64,000 nt of DNA. It comes from Prevotella sp. Lineage in GTDB: Bacteria; Bacteroidota; Bacteroidia; Bacteroidales; Bacteroidaceae. The position numbers and the translations under genes were made by a program. The notes under the pieces are model-generated. The model did not search any database. It saw only the letters and a program-made list of their open reading frames with translations, and was not told where the DNA came from. Location of the stretch: positions 165,723-229,722 of the forward strand of contig JAFUFD010000088.1 of NCBI GenBank assembly GCA_017470055.1, given 5' to 3'. Numbering within the stretch: the stretch's first letter is position 1; every line of letters begins with the position of its first letter. Positions 8,817 through 17,353 of the stretch are shown in pieces.

Positions 8817-8853
8817 GGAATGGCATCTACGTTGTGTAGGTGCCATCCTTTGC
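8817..8853 (+). terminator. Hairpin with terminator-like tail, at the left end of the dispersed repeat
   Basis: GGAATGGCATCTAC (8817-8830) pairs with GTAGGTGCCATCC (8836-8848), with one wobble and one bulged A, and is followed by TTTGCGTTT. The right arm and following bases match the terminator after the symporter gene (61695-61708) and the start of the repeat copy at 35611. It could end stray transcription from the left block. Confidence 0.45.
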
Positions 8854-9010
8854 GTTTATTAGTCCCTATGTATTCAATAATAAGTGCCGTTGTAATCAGT
8901 CGTTGGAATCATCCTTTTCGTTGTTCGACTCCAGTCGACAGGGTTGCTGACTCCAGTCGACAAGGATGCTGACTCCAGTCGACAGGTCTGTTGACTCTAA
9001 GTCGGCAGGT
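8829..9010. repeat. Dispersed intergenic repeat, copy A
   Basis: Bases 8829-8853 are identical to 35611-35635 (25 of 25), and the next ~60 bases are still clearly alike (shared GTCCCTATGTATTC, AAGTGCCGTTGTAATCA, TCGTTGGAA). Both copies then run into tandem units built on GACTC(C/T)AxGTC. This copy contains four units. The order 'conserved 85-base head plus 22-bp unit array' in two gene-free places defines a repeat family. I see no open reading frame or target-site duplication. Confidence 0.75.
8927..9010. repeat. Four tandem 22-bp units with core GACTCCAGTCGACAGG
   Basis: Cores start at 8927, 8949, 8971 and 8993, an exact 22-bp period. The first three begin with GACTCCAGTCGACA; the fourth is changed to GACTCTAAGTCGGCA. 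Each unit holds the near-palindrome GACT-CC-AGTC, and the first three also GTCGAC. Not a CRISPR array: there is no spacer of 30 bases or more. Confidence 0.8.
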
Positions 9011-9111
9011 ATCTTCGACGAATTTTGTTGTCATAAATGTTGCAGTTTCTCGTGAGGAGGCTGGTATTTTACGTGAGGAGGCATTTTGTAGAGCGGGGCT
9101 TTTGGGGGATG

Positions 9112-9810
9112 TCATCTACATATCTGTGGGAAGGCAGAAAACAGTTCTAACGCCTGGGCTGTTTCTTCTATGAGTCTTGTTTTCACAAAGTTCTTAGTAC
9201 GAGTGTCATCAATGACCTCGCCAAGTCCCTGCATCAAGAGTTTTGGACTTGCCTCACGAACTCGCTGAGCACATAATGCCGCATAGTCTGAAACTGTCTT
9301 CCCTGTTCTTTCTAAGATGATTTGCTCATTAATGCTGGCATGCTTCTTCTGCAAGAAAAACCAGACATCAAAGACATCGCGCGGAGAGAGCCTTTCACCC
9401 ATGGCACATAACTTGTGAGCAAACATGTCGGGAATGGTAAGCACCTTGATATCAGTGCCTGCCAGCGTCATCGTCTCATAGTGGTTGTCGTACTGCCGCG
9501 TCGAAATCTCAACCTTCAACATCCGTTCGCCTTTTCCATAGTTCAGGACCAAAACTGGTCCATAGTTTTTCTTGGCTTCATCATCGATGATACCAAAGCG
9601 TAGTAGGATATTGCGCACCTTATTATATACAATGTCCAACTTGTCAGTATCTAGCAGGTTCAAGTCAAGGTCTGTTGAAAATCTTGGCAAACCATGAAAG
9701 AACATCAAGGCAGTCCCCCCCTTAAACCCCAATACGTTACAAAGGTCCTTATCTTTATAGATCAGGCTCAAAATCTGCGCCATATACAATTTATGCTTTT
9801 GCTTATCCAT
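9112..9810 (-). CDS. AbiEii/AbiGii-like nucleotidyltransferase toxin
   Basis: 232 residues. The N-terminal region carries the nucleotidyltransferase signature of the AbiEii (DUF1814) family: FKGGTALMFFHGLPRFSTDL followed by DLNLLD, giving the GG-T and D-x-D metal site. Later, VLTIPDMFAHKLCAMGERLS and PRDVFDVWFFL are also typical of the family. AbiE toxins are thought to transfer nucleotides to tRNA or other targets and stop growth or abort phage infection. It lies 6 bases downstream of its putative antitoxin, the usual AbiEi-AbiEii order, behind one promoter at 10424-10455. Confidence 0.85.
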   Translation of the reverse strand: MDKQKHKLYMAQILSLIYKDKDLCNVLGFKGGTALMFFHGLPRFSTDLDLNLLDTDKLDIVYNKVRNILLRFGIIDDEAKKNYGPVLVLNYGKGERMLKVEISTRQYDNHYETMTLAGTDIKVLTIPDMFAHKLCAMGERLSPRDVFDVWFFLQKKHASINEQIILERTGKTVSDYAALCAQRVREASPKLLMQGLGEVIDDTRTKNFVKTRLIEETAQALELFSAFPQICR

Positions 9811-9816
9811 ATTATT

Positions 9817-10395
9817 TCATAGTTTGATGTTCATCAGTTTGGCTACTCGCTCATTAAGTATAGGGGAGCGATATAGGGGCAGCAATTCACGGATATTCTT
9901 GATGGAGAGCGGGTGAATATTGTCGAAATAGCAATTTCCCGCACTCAAGTACACCATGTCCAAGAAGGCTCGTTCCGCAGATGCCATCGCCACATTATCC
10001 CGCTGCTCAATACCTTCCATGCCTATCCACAATTCAGGATTGATCTTTCGGAAGAGATATTGCCTGCCGTCTATTTCAATCTGTCGGCTGAGATAACTGA
10101 CACTGCTGATGGTATCGTCCCACTGGAATATGACCCCAGTGCGCCCCAACACATACTCAAGTGAGATATAGGATGGACGGAACAGGCTGCAAGCCATTTC
10201 CTGCTCATTATAATTCAGTTTGGTGTATATTCCTCTTCTGGGGTTCAGTATTTTCCCGTCGGCAACATGATAGTGAAGCGATTTGGTCAGTCTCAGGCTG
10301 TCGTCACTGCCCGTCATCAGCATCAGAGACTGTACGTTAAATACCGTTCTCGGGCTTGTCAGGATGGTTTGCAATAGATTGGTTCGTGAACTCAT
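9817..10395 (-). CDS. AbiEi-like antitoxin / transcriptional repressor
   Basis: 192 residues, directly upstream of the nucleotidyltransferase. The N-terminal ~70 residues read as a winged-helix-like DNA-binding part (TVFNVQSLMLMTG ... RLTKSLHYHVADGKILNPRR, GIYTKL). The remainder, with 'ISLEYVLGRTGVIFQWDDTI', 'VSYLSRQ' and 'VAMASAERAFLDMVYL', matches the C-terminal domain of AbiEi family regulators. Such proteins neutralise AbiEii and repress their own promoter by binding inverted repeats; the region upstream has a CCAAATA/TATTTGG inverted repeat that covers the -33 elements of both divergent promoters. Confidence 0.8.
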   Translation of the reverse strand: MSSRTNLLQTILTSPRTVFNVQSLMLMTGSDDSLRLTKSLHYHVADGKILNPRRGIYTKLNYNEQEMACSLFRPSYISLEYVLGRTGVIFQWDDTISSVSYLSRQIEIDGRQYLFRKINPELWIGMEGIEQRDNVAMASAERAFLDMVYLSAGNCYFDNIHPLSIKNIRELLPLYRSPILNERVAKLMNIKL

Positions 10396-10423
10396 GTTCT
10401 CAATAATTTGTATTTTCAGTTCA

Positions 10424-10455
10424 CAAAAGTAGGAATAAATTTTTTGATTTCCAAA
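10424..10455 (-). promoter_or_regulatory. Promoter of the AbiE-like pair
   Basis: On the - strand, TTTG at 10455-10452 is followed after 20 bases by TACTTTTG at 10431-10424, the Bacteroidota sigma-AB (RpoD) pattern. The transcript would start about 25 bases before the antitoxin ATG. Confidence 0.7.
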
Positions 10456-10475
10456 TATTTTAACGAATTATTTGG
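10451..10475. promoter_or_regulatory. Inverted repeat joining two divergent promoters, possible operator
   Basis: CCAAATA at 10451-10457 and TATTTGG at 10469-10475 are exact inverse copies 11 bases apart. The left arm contains the -33 of the AbiE-like promoter and the right arm the -33 of the first rightward promoter. A repressor bound here could silence both; AbiEi is the natural candidate (inference). Confidence 0.5.
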
Positions 10476-10501
10476 CTGTTTACGAAAGAATCCTATCTTT
10501 G
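10471..10501 (+). promoter_or_regulatory. Rightward promoter 1
   Basis: TTTG at 10471-10474, 19 bases, then TATCTTTG at 10494-10501. It precedes a GGAGGTGG stretch (10511-10518) and a three-codon frame (ATG CTC AAA TAA), so it may give a longer leader for the lipoprotein gene at 10595. Confidence 0.55.
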
Positions 10502-10541
10502 CAACAGAAAGGAGGTGGCATCTCGAAAATGCTCAAATAAA

Positions 10542-10573
10542 TTTGGCATTTTGCTCACTTATTTGTATCTTTG
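10542..10573 (+). promoter_or_regulatory. Rightward promoter 2, for the lipoprotein gene and perhaps glmS
   Basis: TTTG at 10542-10545, 20 bases, then TATCTTTG at 10566-10573, ending 21 bases before the ATG at 10595. It has the same architecture as the promoter 71 bases upstream. Confidence 0.7.
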
Positions 10574-10594
10574 CAGCGTCAAAAGTAAAAGAAG

Positions 10595-11071
10595 ATGAAG
10601 AAAGTTGCTTTTATATTCGTGACGATGATGATGTTGATAGCCTGCTCGGAGAGCGAGAAGCCATTCAACTATCGTGGACTTCCCTTGGTCCTTACCAAGG
10701 GTCAGTTTGTTGACTCGATGCAGGCTCGTGGCTTCGCTATCGACAGTGCCGCCTCCGATAGCGGTAAAACGGTGGTGTTTGCCAGCAGTGCTGAGAAATA
10801 CCGTGTGCTGATGGCACATAGTGGTGAGAAGATTATCGCCGTTCAGGAGAACTACGCCTTCTCGACCAACGACAGTACCCGCCAGTTGTGGCAGGAGATT
10901 CGTGACGGTCTGGAGAAGGAACTGGGTGCATGGCCTGACTGTCCGATCCTGAAGGATGACCATAAGGTGGCCAAGTTCGATGCCTCCGACGGTATTATCA
11001 CCGTAACCCTGGAGAACACCTACAAGCCGACCATGTCAGTGCGCTACGATCCGAAGACGATTAAAGAATAA
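10595..11071 (+). CDS. Small lipoprotein of unknown function
   Basis: 158 residues with a lipoprotein signal (MKKVAFIFVTMMMLIACSES, lipobox cysteine 17). The mature part (about 140 residues, mixed alpha/beta: FNYRGLPLVLTKGQFVDSMQ ... KTVVFASSAEKYRVLMAHSG ... GIITVTLENTY) has no motif I can name. It lies 46 bases before glmS, with no terminator between them, so it is probably the first gene of that transcript. Function unknown. Confidence 0.75.
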   Translation: MKKVAFIFVTMMMLIACSESEKPFNYRGLPLVLTKGQFVDSMQARGFAIDSAASDSGKTVVFASSAEKYRVLMAHSGEKIIAVQENYAFSTNDSTRQLWQEIRDGLEKELGAWPDCPILKDDHKVAKFDASDGIITVTLENTYKPTMSVRYDPKTIKE

Positions 11072-11117
11072 ACACAACCAACGACACAACACAAACTTAC
11101 GAGAGAGATTATAAAAT

Positions 11118-12962
11118 ATGTGTGGAATAGTAGGATACATAGGTCATCAAGACGCTTTCCCCATACTGATTAAAGGCTTGCGACGCTTGGAGTATCGTGG
11201 CTACGACTCCGCTGGTGTTGCCTTGATTAACGACGACGGCAACCTGAATGTGTGCAAGGCGAAGGGAAAGGTAGACAATTTGGTAGAGTATTGTAGTGAT
11301 AAGAACGTGAGTGGTACCATCGGTATCGCCCATACCCGTTGGGCTACTCATGGCGAGCCCTCCGCCGTCAATGCCCATCCGCATTACTCTGAGTCGAAGA
11401 ACCTTGCCATCATCCATAACGGCATCATCGAGAACTATGCCGACTTGAAGGAGAAACTGAAGGCGAAAGGAGTACAGTTCCGCTCCGATACCGATACGGA
11501 GGTGCTGGTGCAACTCGTGGAGTATATCATGGAGAAGAAGGAACTCGACCTGTTGACAGCCGTGCAGGTGGCACTCTATCAGGTGATTGGCGCCTATGCC
11601 ATCGCCATCATCGACAAGCGGGATCCCGACCAAATCATCGCCGCCCGCAAACAGAGTCCGCTGGTGGTGGGTATCGGTGAGGATGAGTTCTTCCTGGGCT
11701 CCGATGCCACCCCCATTGTAGAATATACGGACAAGGTGGTGTATCTGGAGGATGGTAATATCGCCGTGATTCGTCGTGGCGAGGATCTGAAGGTGGTCAG
11801 CATCCTCGGCGAGGAACAGGAACTTGCCGTGAAGAAGGTGGATATCAACCTCGGACAGTTGGAGAAGGGCGGTTTCCCGCATTTCATGCTGAAGGAGATC
11901 TTCGAGCAGCCCGACTGTCTGACGAACTGCATGCGTGGTCGTGTCAACGTAGATACGGATAATGTGGTGCTCTCGGCAGTGATTGACTATAAGCGACAGT
12001 TGCTTTCCGCACGTCGCTTCATCATCGTTGCTTGTGGTACGTCCTGGCATGCCGGCTTAATCGGTAAGCAGATGATAGAGCAACTCTGCCGCATCCCTGT
12101 CGAGGTGGAGTATGCGTCCGAGTTCCGCTATCGCCATCCAGTGATTACGAAAGAGGATGTGGTCATCGCCATCTCGCAGAGTGGTGAGACCGCCGATACC
12201 CTTGCCGCCGTACAACTGGCGAAAGAGGCAGGTGCCTTTATCTACGGAATCTGTAATGCTATCGGCTCCAGCATCCCACGAGCCACTGATACAGGCTCGT
12301 ATATCCACGTGGGACCCGAGATCGGTGTCGCCTCCACGAAGGCATTCACCGGTCAGGTCACCGTGCTCACGATGCTTGCCCTTGCCTTGGCGAAAGAGAA
12401 GGGTACCATCTCCAACGAAGACTATATGCATATCGTGAAGGAGTTGCACGAGATACCGGCAAAGATCAAGGAGGTGCTGCGGCTCAACGACCGTATCGCT
12501 GACCTCAGCCGTACCTTCACCTATGCCCGTAACTTCCTGTATCTGGGTCGTGGCTTCAGTTATCCGGTTGCCCTGGAGGGTGCCTTGAAACTGAAGGAGA
12601 TATCGTATATCCATGCCGAGGGCTATCCCGCCGCAGAGATGAAACACGGACCTATCGCCCTGATAGACTCCGACATGCCTGTCGTCGTCATCGCCACCCA
12701 TAATGCGATGTACGAGAAAGTCATCTCCAATATCCAGGAGGTGAAGGCACGTAAGGGTAAGGTCATCGCCATCGTCAGTGAGGGCGATGATACCATCAGC
12801 CATATCGCCGACGAGGTGATTGAGTTGCCAGATACGATAGAGTGTCTGGAGCCGCTATTGGCGACGATACCCTTGCAGATGCTTGCCTATCATGTCGCTG
12901 TTTGCAAAGGTCTCAACGTCGACCAACCGAGAAACCTTGCTAAGAGCGTTACCGTTGAATGA
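11118..12962 (+). CDS. glmS: Glutamine--fructose-6-phosphate aminotransferase (isomerizing)
   Basis: 614 residues, full length. It makes glucosamine-6-phosphate from fructose-6-phosphate and glutamine, the first step to UDP-GlcNAc for peptidoglycan and lipid A. The N-terminal nucleophile is Cys2 (MCGIVGYIG), followed by glutaminase motifs TRWATHGEPS and HNGIIENY. Two SIS sugar-isomerase domains follow (about 290-430 and 460-600; CGTSWHAGLIGK, SQSGETADTLAA, KHGPIALI), and the C-terminus ends in the conserved NLAKSVTVE. A hairpin terminator lies right after the stop. It neighbours carA, another glutamine amidotransferase. Confidence 0.97.
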   Translation: MCGIVGYIGHQDAFPILIKGLRRLEYRGYDSAGVALINDDGNLNVCKAKGKVDNLVEYCSDKNVSGTIGIAHTRWATHGEPSAVNAHPHYSESKNLAIIHNGIIENYADLKEKLKAKGVQFRSDTDTEVLVQLVEYIMEKKELDLLTAVQVALYQVIGAYAIAIIDKRDPDQIIAARKQSPLVVGIGEDEFFLGSDATPIVEYTDKVVYLEDGNIAVIRRGEDLKVVSILGEEQELAVKKVDINLGQLEKGGFPHFMLKEIFEQPDCLTNCMRGRVNVDTDNVVLSAVIDYKRQLLSARRFIIVACGTSWHAGLIGKQMIEQLCRIPVEVEYASEFRYRHPVITKEDVVIAISQSGETADTLAAVQLAKEAGAFIYGICNAIGSSIPRATDTGSYIHVGPEIGVASTKAFTGQVTVLTMLALALAKEKGTISNEDYMHIVKELHEIPAKIKEVLRLNDRIADLSRTFTYARNFLYLGRGFSYPVALEGALKLKEISYIHAEGYPAAEMKHGPIALIDSDMPVVVIATHNAMYEKVISNIQEVKARKGKVIAIVSEGDDTISHIADEVIELPDTIECLEPLLATIPLQMLAYHVAVCKGLNVDQPRNLAKSVTVE

Positions 12963-12965
12963 TAC

Positions 12966-12997
12966 AAAGGGCGATTCGTCATTGACGTTTCGCCCTT
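12966..12997 (+). terminator. Terminator after glmS
   Basis: AAGGGCGA at 12967-12974 pairs with TCGCCCTT at 12990-12997, followed by CTTATT. It separates glmS from the carAB operon. Confidence 0.65.
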
Positions 12998-13031
12998 CTT
13001 ATTAAGATATAGAATACAAATGCAAAATAGA

Positions 13032-14105
13032 ATGAAAGAAGTGACATTGGTTCTGGAAGACGGAACGAGATTCAAAGGAAAGAGTTTTGGATATGACGCA
13101 CCTGTTGCGGGCGAGGTCGTATTCAACACAGCGATGATGGGATACCCCGAGTCACTGACCGACCCCTCCTATGCGGGGCAGTTGATGGCATTGACCTATC
13201 CGTTAGTAGGGAATTATGGTGTGCCTCGCTTCTCCTTCGAGGAGAACGGTCTGCCCACCTTTATGGAGAGTGACAGGATATACGCCTCGGCAATTATCGT
13301 GAGTGACTACAGCGAGGAGTATTCCCATTGGAACGCCCACGAGAGCCTTGCCGACTGGTTGAAGCGGGAGAAGGTGCCAGGAGTGACAGGCATCGATACC
13401 CGCCAGTTGACGAAAGTGCTGCGTGAGCATGGTGTGATGATGGGACGACTGGAGTTCGAGGGGACTTCGGGCTGCGACACGGTTGCGGCATACGAGACGG
13501 TCAACTGGGTGGACCGTGTTTCCTGCAAGGATATCATTAGATATAATGAGGGAGCGGGCAAGAAAGTGGTGTTGGTGGACTGTGGCGTGAAGGCGAATAT
13601 CATCCGCTGTCTGATCAACCGGGGAGTAGAGGTGATCCGTGTTCCCTGGAACTACGACTATACCGATATGGACTTCGACGGACTCTTCCTTGCCAATGGT
13701 CCTGGTGACCCGGATATGTGTGAGGATGCCGTCAACATCATCCGCAAGCAGATGTCACAGAGTCGTAAACCCATCTGTGGTATCTGTATGGGTAACCAAC
13801 TGCTGGCGAAGGCTGGTGGTGCTACTATCTATAAACTGAAATACGGACACCGCTCGCATAACCAGCCAGTACGTGAGGTGGGTACCAACCGTTGCTATGT
13901 GACCAGTCAGAACCATGGCTATGCGGTGGATGCCGCCACCCTTGGGAAAGAATGGCGTGAGTTGTTTGTGAATATGAACGATGGCTCGAACGAGGGCATC
14001 CGTCATCAGACGAATCCCTGGTTCAGTAGCCAGTTCCACCCTGAGGCATGCTCAGGTCCCGTTGATACAGAATTTATGTTTGACCGTTTTATAGAAGCAT
14101 TATAA
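13032..14105 (+). CDS. carA: Carbamoyl-phosphate synthase small (glutaminase) subunit
   Basis: 357 residues from the ATG at 13032; an ATG four codons earlier (13020) is in frame, but MKEVTLVLEDGTRFKG aligns best with known CarA starts. It hydrolyses glutamine and passes ammonia to CarB for carbamoyl phosphate (pyrimidines, arginine). The N-terminal CPSase domain (GEVVFNTAMMGYPESLTDPS) is followed by a class I amidotransferase domain with the nucleophile in GICMGNQLL and the His-Glu pair in FHPEACSGP. One base separates its stop from carB. Confidence 0.95.
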   Translation: MKEVTLVLEDGTRFKGKSFGYDAPVAGEVVFNTAMMGYPESLTDPSYAGQLMALTYPLVGNYGVPRFSFEENGLPTFMESDRIYASAIIVSDYSEEYSHWNAHESLADWLKREKVPGVTGIDTRQLTKVLREHGVMMGRLEFEGTSGCDTVAAYETVNWVDRVSCKDIIRYNEGAGKKVVLVDCGVKANIIRCLINRGVEVIRVPWNYDYTDMDFDGLFLANGPGDPDMCEDAVNIIRKQMSQSRKPICGICMGNQLLAKAGGATIYKLKYGHRSHNQPVREVGTNRCYVTSQNHGYAVDAATLGKEWRELFVNMNDGSNEGIRHQTNPWFSSQFHPEACSGPVDTEFMFDRFIEAL

Positions 14106-14106
14106 T

Positions 14107-17100
14107 ATGAGATACGATAATATCAAGAAAGTCCTGCTATTAGGCTCGGGTGCCTTGAAGATTGGTGAGGCTGGTGAGTTCGACTACTCGGGTAGTCAGG
14201 CATTGAAGGCATTGCGTGAGGAAGGCGTGAAGACAGTCCTCATCAATCCGAATATCGCCACGGTGCAGACCTCAGAGGGTGTCGCCGATGAGATATACTT
14301 CCTGCCTGTACAGCCCTATTTCGTTGAGCGTGTCATCCAGAAAGAGCGTCCTGACGGCATCCTCCTCTCGTTTGGCGGTCAGACGGCATTGAACTGTGGC
14401 GTGGAACTCTATAAGAGTGGTGTGCTCGACAAATATGGCGTGAAAGTGTTAGGTACCCCCGTGCAGGCTATCATGGACACAGAGGACCGTGAGTTGTTTG
14501 TCGAGAAACTCAATGAGATTGACGTGAAGACTATCAAGAGCGAGGCTTGTGAGACGATAGAGCAGGCTCGTCATGCTGCCAAGGAGTTAGGTTATCCCGT
14601 CATCCTTCGTGCCGCTTATGCCTTGGGTGGACTTGGCTCTGGGTTCTGCGATAACGAGGAGGAGTTGGATCGGCTCGCCGAGAAGGCTTTCGCATTCTCC
14701 CCACAAGTGTTGGTGGAGAAATCACTGAAAGGATGGAAGGAGATAGAGTACGAGGTGGTGCGTGACCGTTACGACAACTGTATCACGGTATGTAACATGG
14801 AGAACTTCGACCCGTTGGGCATCCATACGGGTGAGTCTATCGTGATCGCTCCCTCGCAGACACTGACCAACTCGGAATACCATAAACTGCGTGCCCTTGC
14901 CATCAAGATTATCCGTCATATCGGTATCATCGGTGAGTGTAACGTGCAGTATGCCTTTGACCCGCAGTCGGAGGACTATCGTGTCATTGAGGTCAATGCC
15001 CGTCTGAGTCGCTCCTCCGCCCTTGCCTCCAAGGCGACAGGTTATCCGCTCGCTTTTGTGGCTGCGAAACTGGGTATGGGCTACGGACTTTTTGAGTTGA
15101 GGAACTCCGTCACCAAGACGACCTCCGCATTCTTTGAGCCAGCCCTCGACTATGTGGTCTGTAAGATACCCCGTTGGGACCTCTCGAAGTTCCATGGTGT
15201 CGACAAGGAGTTAGGCTCGTCGATGAAATCTGTCGGTGAGGTGATGGCGATAGGTCGTACCTTCGAGGAGGCTATCCAGAAGGGACTCCGTATGATCGGA
15301 CAAGGCATGCATGGCTTTGTGGAGAATAAGGAGTTGGAGATCGCTGATGTGGATGCCGCCTTGCGAGAGCCTACCGACAAGCGTATCTTCGTCATCTCGA
15401 AGGCGATGCACCTGCCACAATATGATATCGATCGTATCCATGAGTTGACGAAGATAGACAAGTGGTTCCTCTATAAACTCAAGCATATTATTGATATTGA
15501 TGAGCGATTGAGGAAAATCTCGGGGCTCTCAGCGTCCTCGGAGTTCTTGGAACTCCTTCGTACAGCAAAGATCTATGGCTTTACCGACTTCCAGATAGCA
15601 CGTGCCATTGGACTGGAGGATAAGATGGGTAATATGCATCAGGCGATGCTGGAGGTACGTAAACTGCGTAAGGAGAAGGGTATCCTGCCTGTCGTCAAAC
15701 AGATTGACACCCTTGCCGCTGAGTATCCCGCACAGACCAACTACCTGTATGTGACCTACAGTGGCACGGCAAGTGACATACCTTTTGAGCATGACGGGAA
15801 GAGTATCATTGTCCTTGGCTCTGGTGCCTATCGTATCGGTTCCAGTGTGGAGTTCGACTGGTGTGGTGTACAGGCGCTGAACACCATTCGTAAGGAGGGG
15901 TGGAGAAGTGTTATGATCAACTATAACCCCGAGACGGTATCTACCGACTATGATATGTGTGACCGCCTGTATTTCGACGAGTTGACGTTTGAGCGGGTGA
16001 TGGATATCATCGACCTGGAACAGCCGCATGGGGTCATCGTGTCAACAGGTGGACAGATACCTAATAACCTCGCCATGTCACTTGCCGAGCAGCATGTGCC
16101 CATCCTTGGTACCTCCGCACAGGATATCGACGGTGCGGAAGACCGTGCGAAATTCTCCCAGATGCTGAATGAGTTAGGCGTCAACCAGCCGGAATGGAGT
16201 GCGCTGACCTCCATGCAGGATATTGACGCTTTTGTGGAGCGTGTCGGTTTCCCAGTCTTGGTGCGCCCATCCTATGTGCTTAGCGGTGCAGCCATGAATG
16301 TATGCTCCAACAAAGAAGAGTTGGAGCGTTTCCTGCAGTTGGCGGCAAATGTGAGCGAGGACCATCCTGTGGTGGTGTCTAAGTTCATCGAGCATGCCAA
16401 GGAGATCGAGATGGATGCGGTGGCAAAGGACGGTGAGATTCTTGCCTATGCCATTAGTGAGCATATTGAGTTCGCTGGTGTCCACTCTGGCGATGCCACC
16501 ATCCAGTTCCCGCCCCAAAAACTATATGTGGAGACAGTGCGCCGCATCAAGCGTATCAGCAGACAGATCGCAAAGGCACTGCATATCAACGGACCGTTTA
16601 ATATCCAGTATATGGCAAGGGATAACGATATCCTTGTGATAGAGTGTAACCTGCGTGCCTCACGCTCTTTCCCGTTTGTCTCTAAGGTGCTGAAACTGAA
16701 TTTAATAGAACTTGCCACGAAAGTGATGCTTGGACTACCTGTCGAGAAGCCACATAAGAACCTGTTCGACCTCGACTACGTGGGTATCAAGGCAAGCCAG
16801 TTCTCTTTCAATCGGCTGCAGAAGGCAGACCCTGTATTGGGAGTGGATATGGCTTCAACAGGTGAGGTGGGTTGTATTGGTGATAATACAAATACGGCAT
16901 TACTGAAGTCTATGCTGAGTGTAGGACATCGTATTCCCCAGAAGACCGTTTTGTTGTCGACAGGTACGGCAAAACAGAAGGCGGAGATGCTGGATGCGGC
17001 CCGCATGCTGGTGGAGAATGGTTATGAACTCTATGCCACAGGTGGTACGTCGAAGTATCTTGCCGACAATGGAATAGCCAATACCTTGGTGCACTGGCCC

Positions 17101-17343
17101 AGTGACCCTGACCAGCAGCCGCAGGCTCTCGACTTATTACACGACCATCAGATTGACATGGTTGTCAATATCCCTAAGGATCTGACCACCCATGAGTTGA
17201 CGAACGGTTATAAGATACGTCGTGCCGCCATCGACCTCAATGTGCCGTTGATTACCAACAGCCGTCTTGCCTCAGCGTTTATTCATGCTTTCTGTACGGT
17301 AAGACTCGACCAGATAGGTATTAAGTCGTGGAGTGAGTATTGA
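14107..17343 (+). CDS. carB: Carbamoyl-phosphate synthase large subunit
   Basis: 1078 residues, the normal length. Two homologous ATP-grasp halves (first about 1-550, second about 560-940) are visible, each beginning with the same motif (VLLLGSGALKIGEAGEFDYS and IIVLGSGAYRIGSSVEFDW). The C-terminal ~130 residues form the MGS-like allosteric domain (TGTAKQKAEMLDAARMLVEN, ATGGTSKYL). With CarA it makes carbamoyl phosphate from bicarbonate, ammonia and 2 ATP. No sign of damage. The only structure after its stop is the palindrome at 17354-17386. Confidence 0.97.
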   Translation: MRYDNIKKVLLLGSGALKIGEAGEFDYSGSQALKALREEGVKTVLINPNIATVQTSEGVADEIYFLPVQPYFVERVIQKERPDGILLSFGGQTALNCGVELYKSGVLDKYGVKVLGTPVQAIMDTEDRELFVEKLNEIDVKTIKSEACETIEQARHAAKELGYPVILRAAYALGGLGSGFCDNEEELDRLAEKAFAFSPQVLVEKSLKGWKEIEYEVVRDRYDNCITVCNMENFDPLGIHTGESIVIAPSQTLTNSEYHKLRALAIKIIRHIGIIGECNVQYAFDPQSEDYRVIEVNARLSRSSALASKATGYPLAFVAAKLGMGYGLFELRNSVTKTTSAFFEPALDYVVCKIPRWDLSKFHGVDKELGSSMKSVGEVMAIGRTFEEAIQKGLRMIGQGMHGFVENKELEIADVDAALREPTDKRIFVISKAMHLPQYDIDRIHELTKIDKWFLYKLKHIIDIDERLRKISGLSASSEFLELLRTAKIYGFTDFQIARAIGLEDKMGNMHQAMLEVRKLRKEKGILPVVKQIDTLAAEYPAQTNYLYVTYSGTASDIPFEHDGKSIIVLGSGAYRIGSSVEFDWCGVQALNTIRKEGWRSVMINYNPETVSTDYDMCDRLYFDELTFERVMDIIDLEQPHGVIVSTGGQIPNNLAMSLAEQHVPILGTSAQDIDGAEDRAKFSQMLNELGVNQPEWSALTSMQDIDAFVERVGFPVLVRPSYVLSGAAMNVCSNKEELERFLQLAANVSEDHPVVVSKFIEHAKEIEMDAVAKDGEILAYAISEHIEFAGVHSGDATIQFPPQKLYVETVRRIKRISRQIAKALHINGPFNIQYMARDNDILVIECNLRASRSFPFVSKVLKLNLIELATKVMLGLPVEKPHKNLFDLDYVGIKASQFSFNRLQKADPVLGVDMASTGEVGCIGDNTNTALLKSMLSVGHRIPQKTVLLSTGTAKQKAEMLDAARMLVENGYELYATGGTSKYLADNGIANTLVHWPSDPDQQPQALDLLHDHQIDMVVNIPKDLTTHELTNGYKIRRAAIDLNVPLITNSRLASAFIHAFCTVRLDQIGIKSWSEY

Positions 17344-17353
17344 TAAATAATTC

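Larger units (their letters stand above)
8353..9111. other. Gene-free stretch rich in hairpins and repeats
   Basis: 760 bases without a convincing gene. A 14-codon frame at 8381-8425 (MKTDYLKKIVALPN) may be the start of a destroyed secreted protein. The rest holds the hairpin at 8518-8538, a direct and inverted repeat family at 8662-8763, a small stem-loop at 8779-8792 (CCTCC/GGAGG), a long hairpin at 8817-8848, the 22-bp tandem repeats at 8927-9010, and three copies of a CGTGAGGAG motif (near 8558, 9051 and 9072). The density of repeats next to a toxin/antitoxin pair suggests an insertion hot spot or relic of a mobile element. Confidence 0.6.

Noticed and set aside
8927-9010. CRISPR-like array
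   Set aside because: The 22-bp period leaves only about 6-8 variable bases between cores, no spacers, and there are no cas genes.
8579-9173. Short open frames over the repeat region
   Set aside because: They are made of the repeats, have no initiation context and no recognisable protein sequence.
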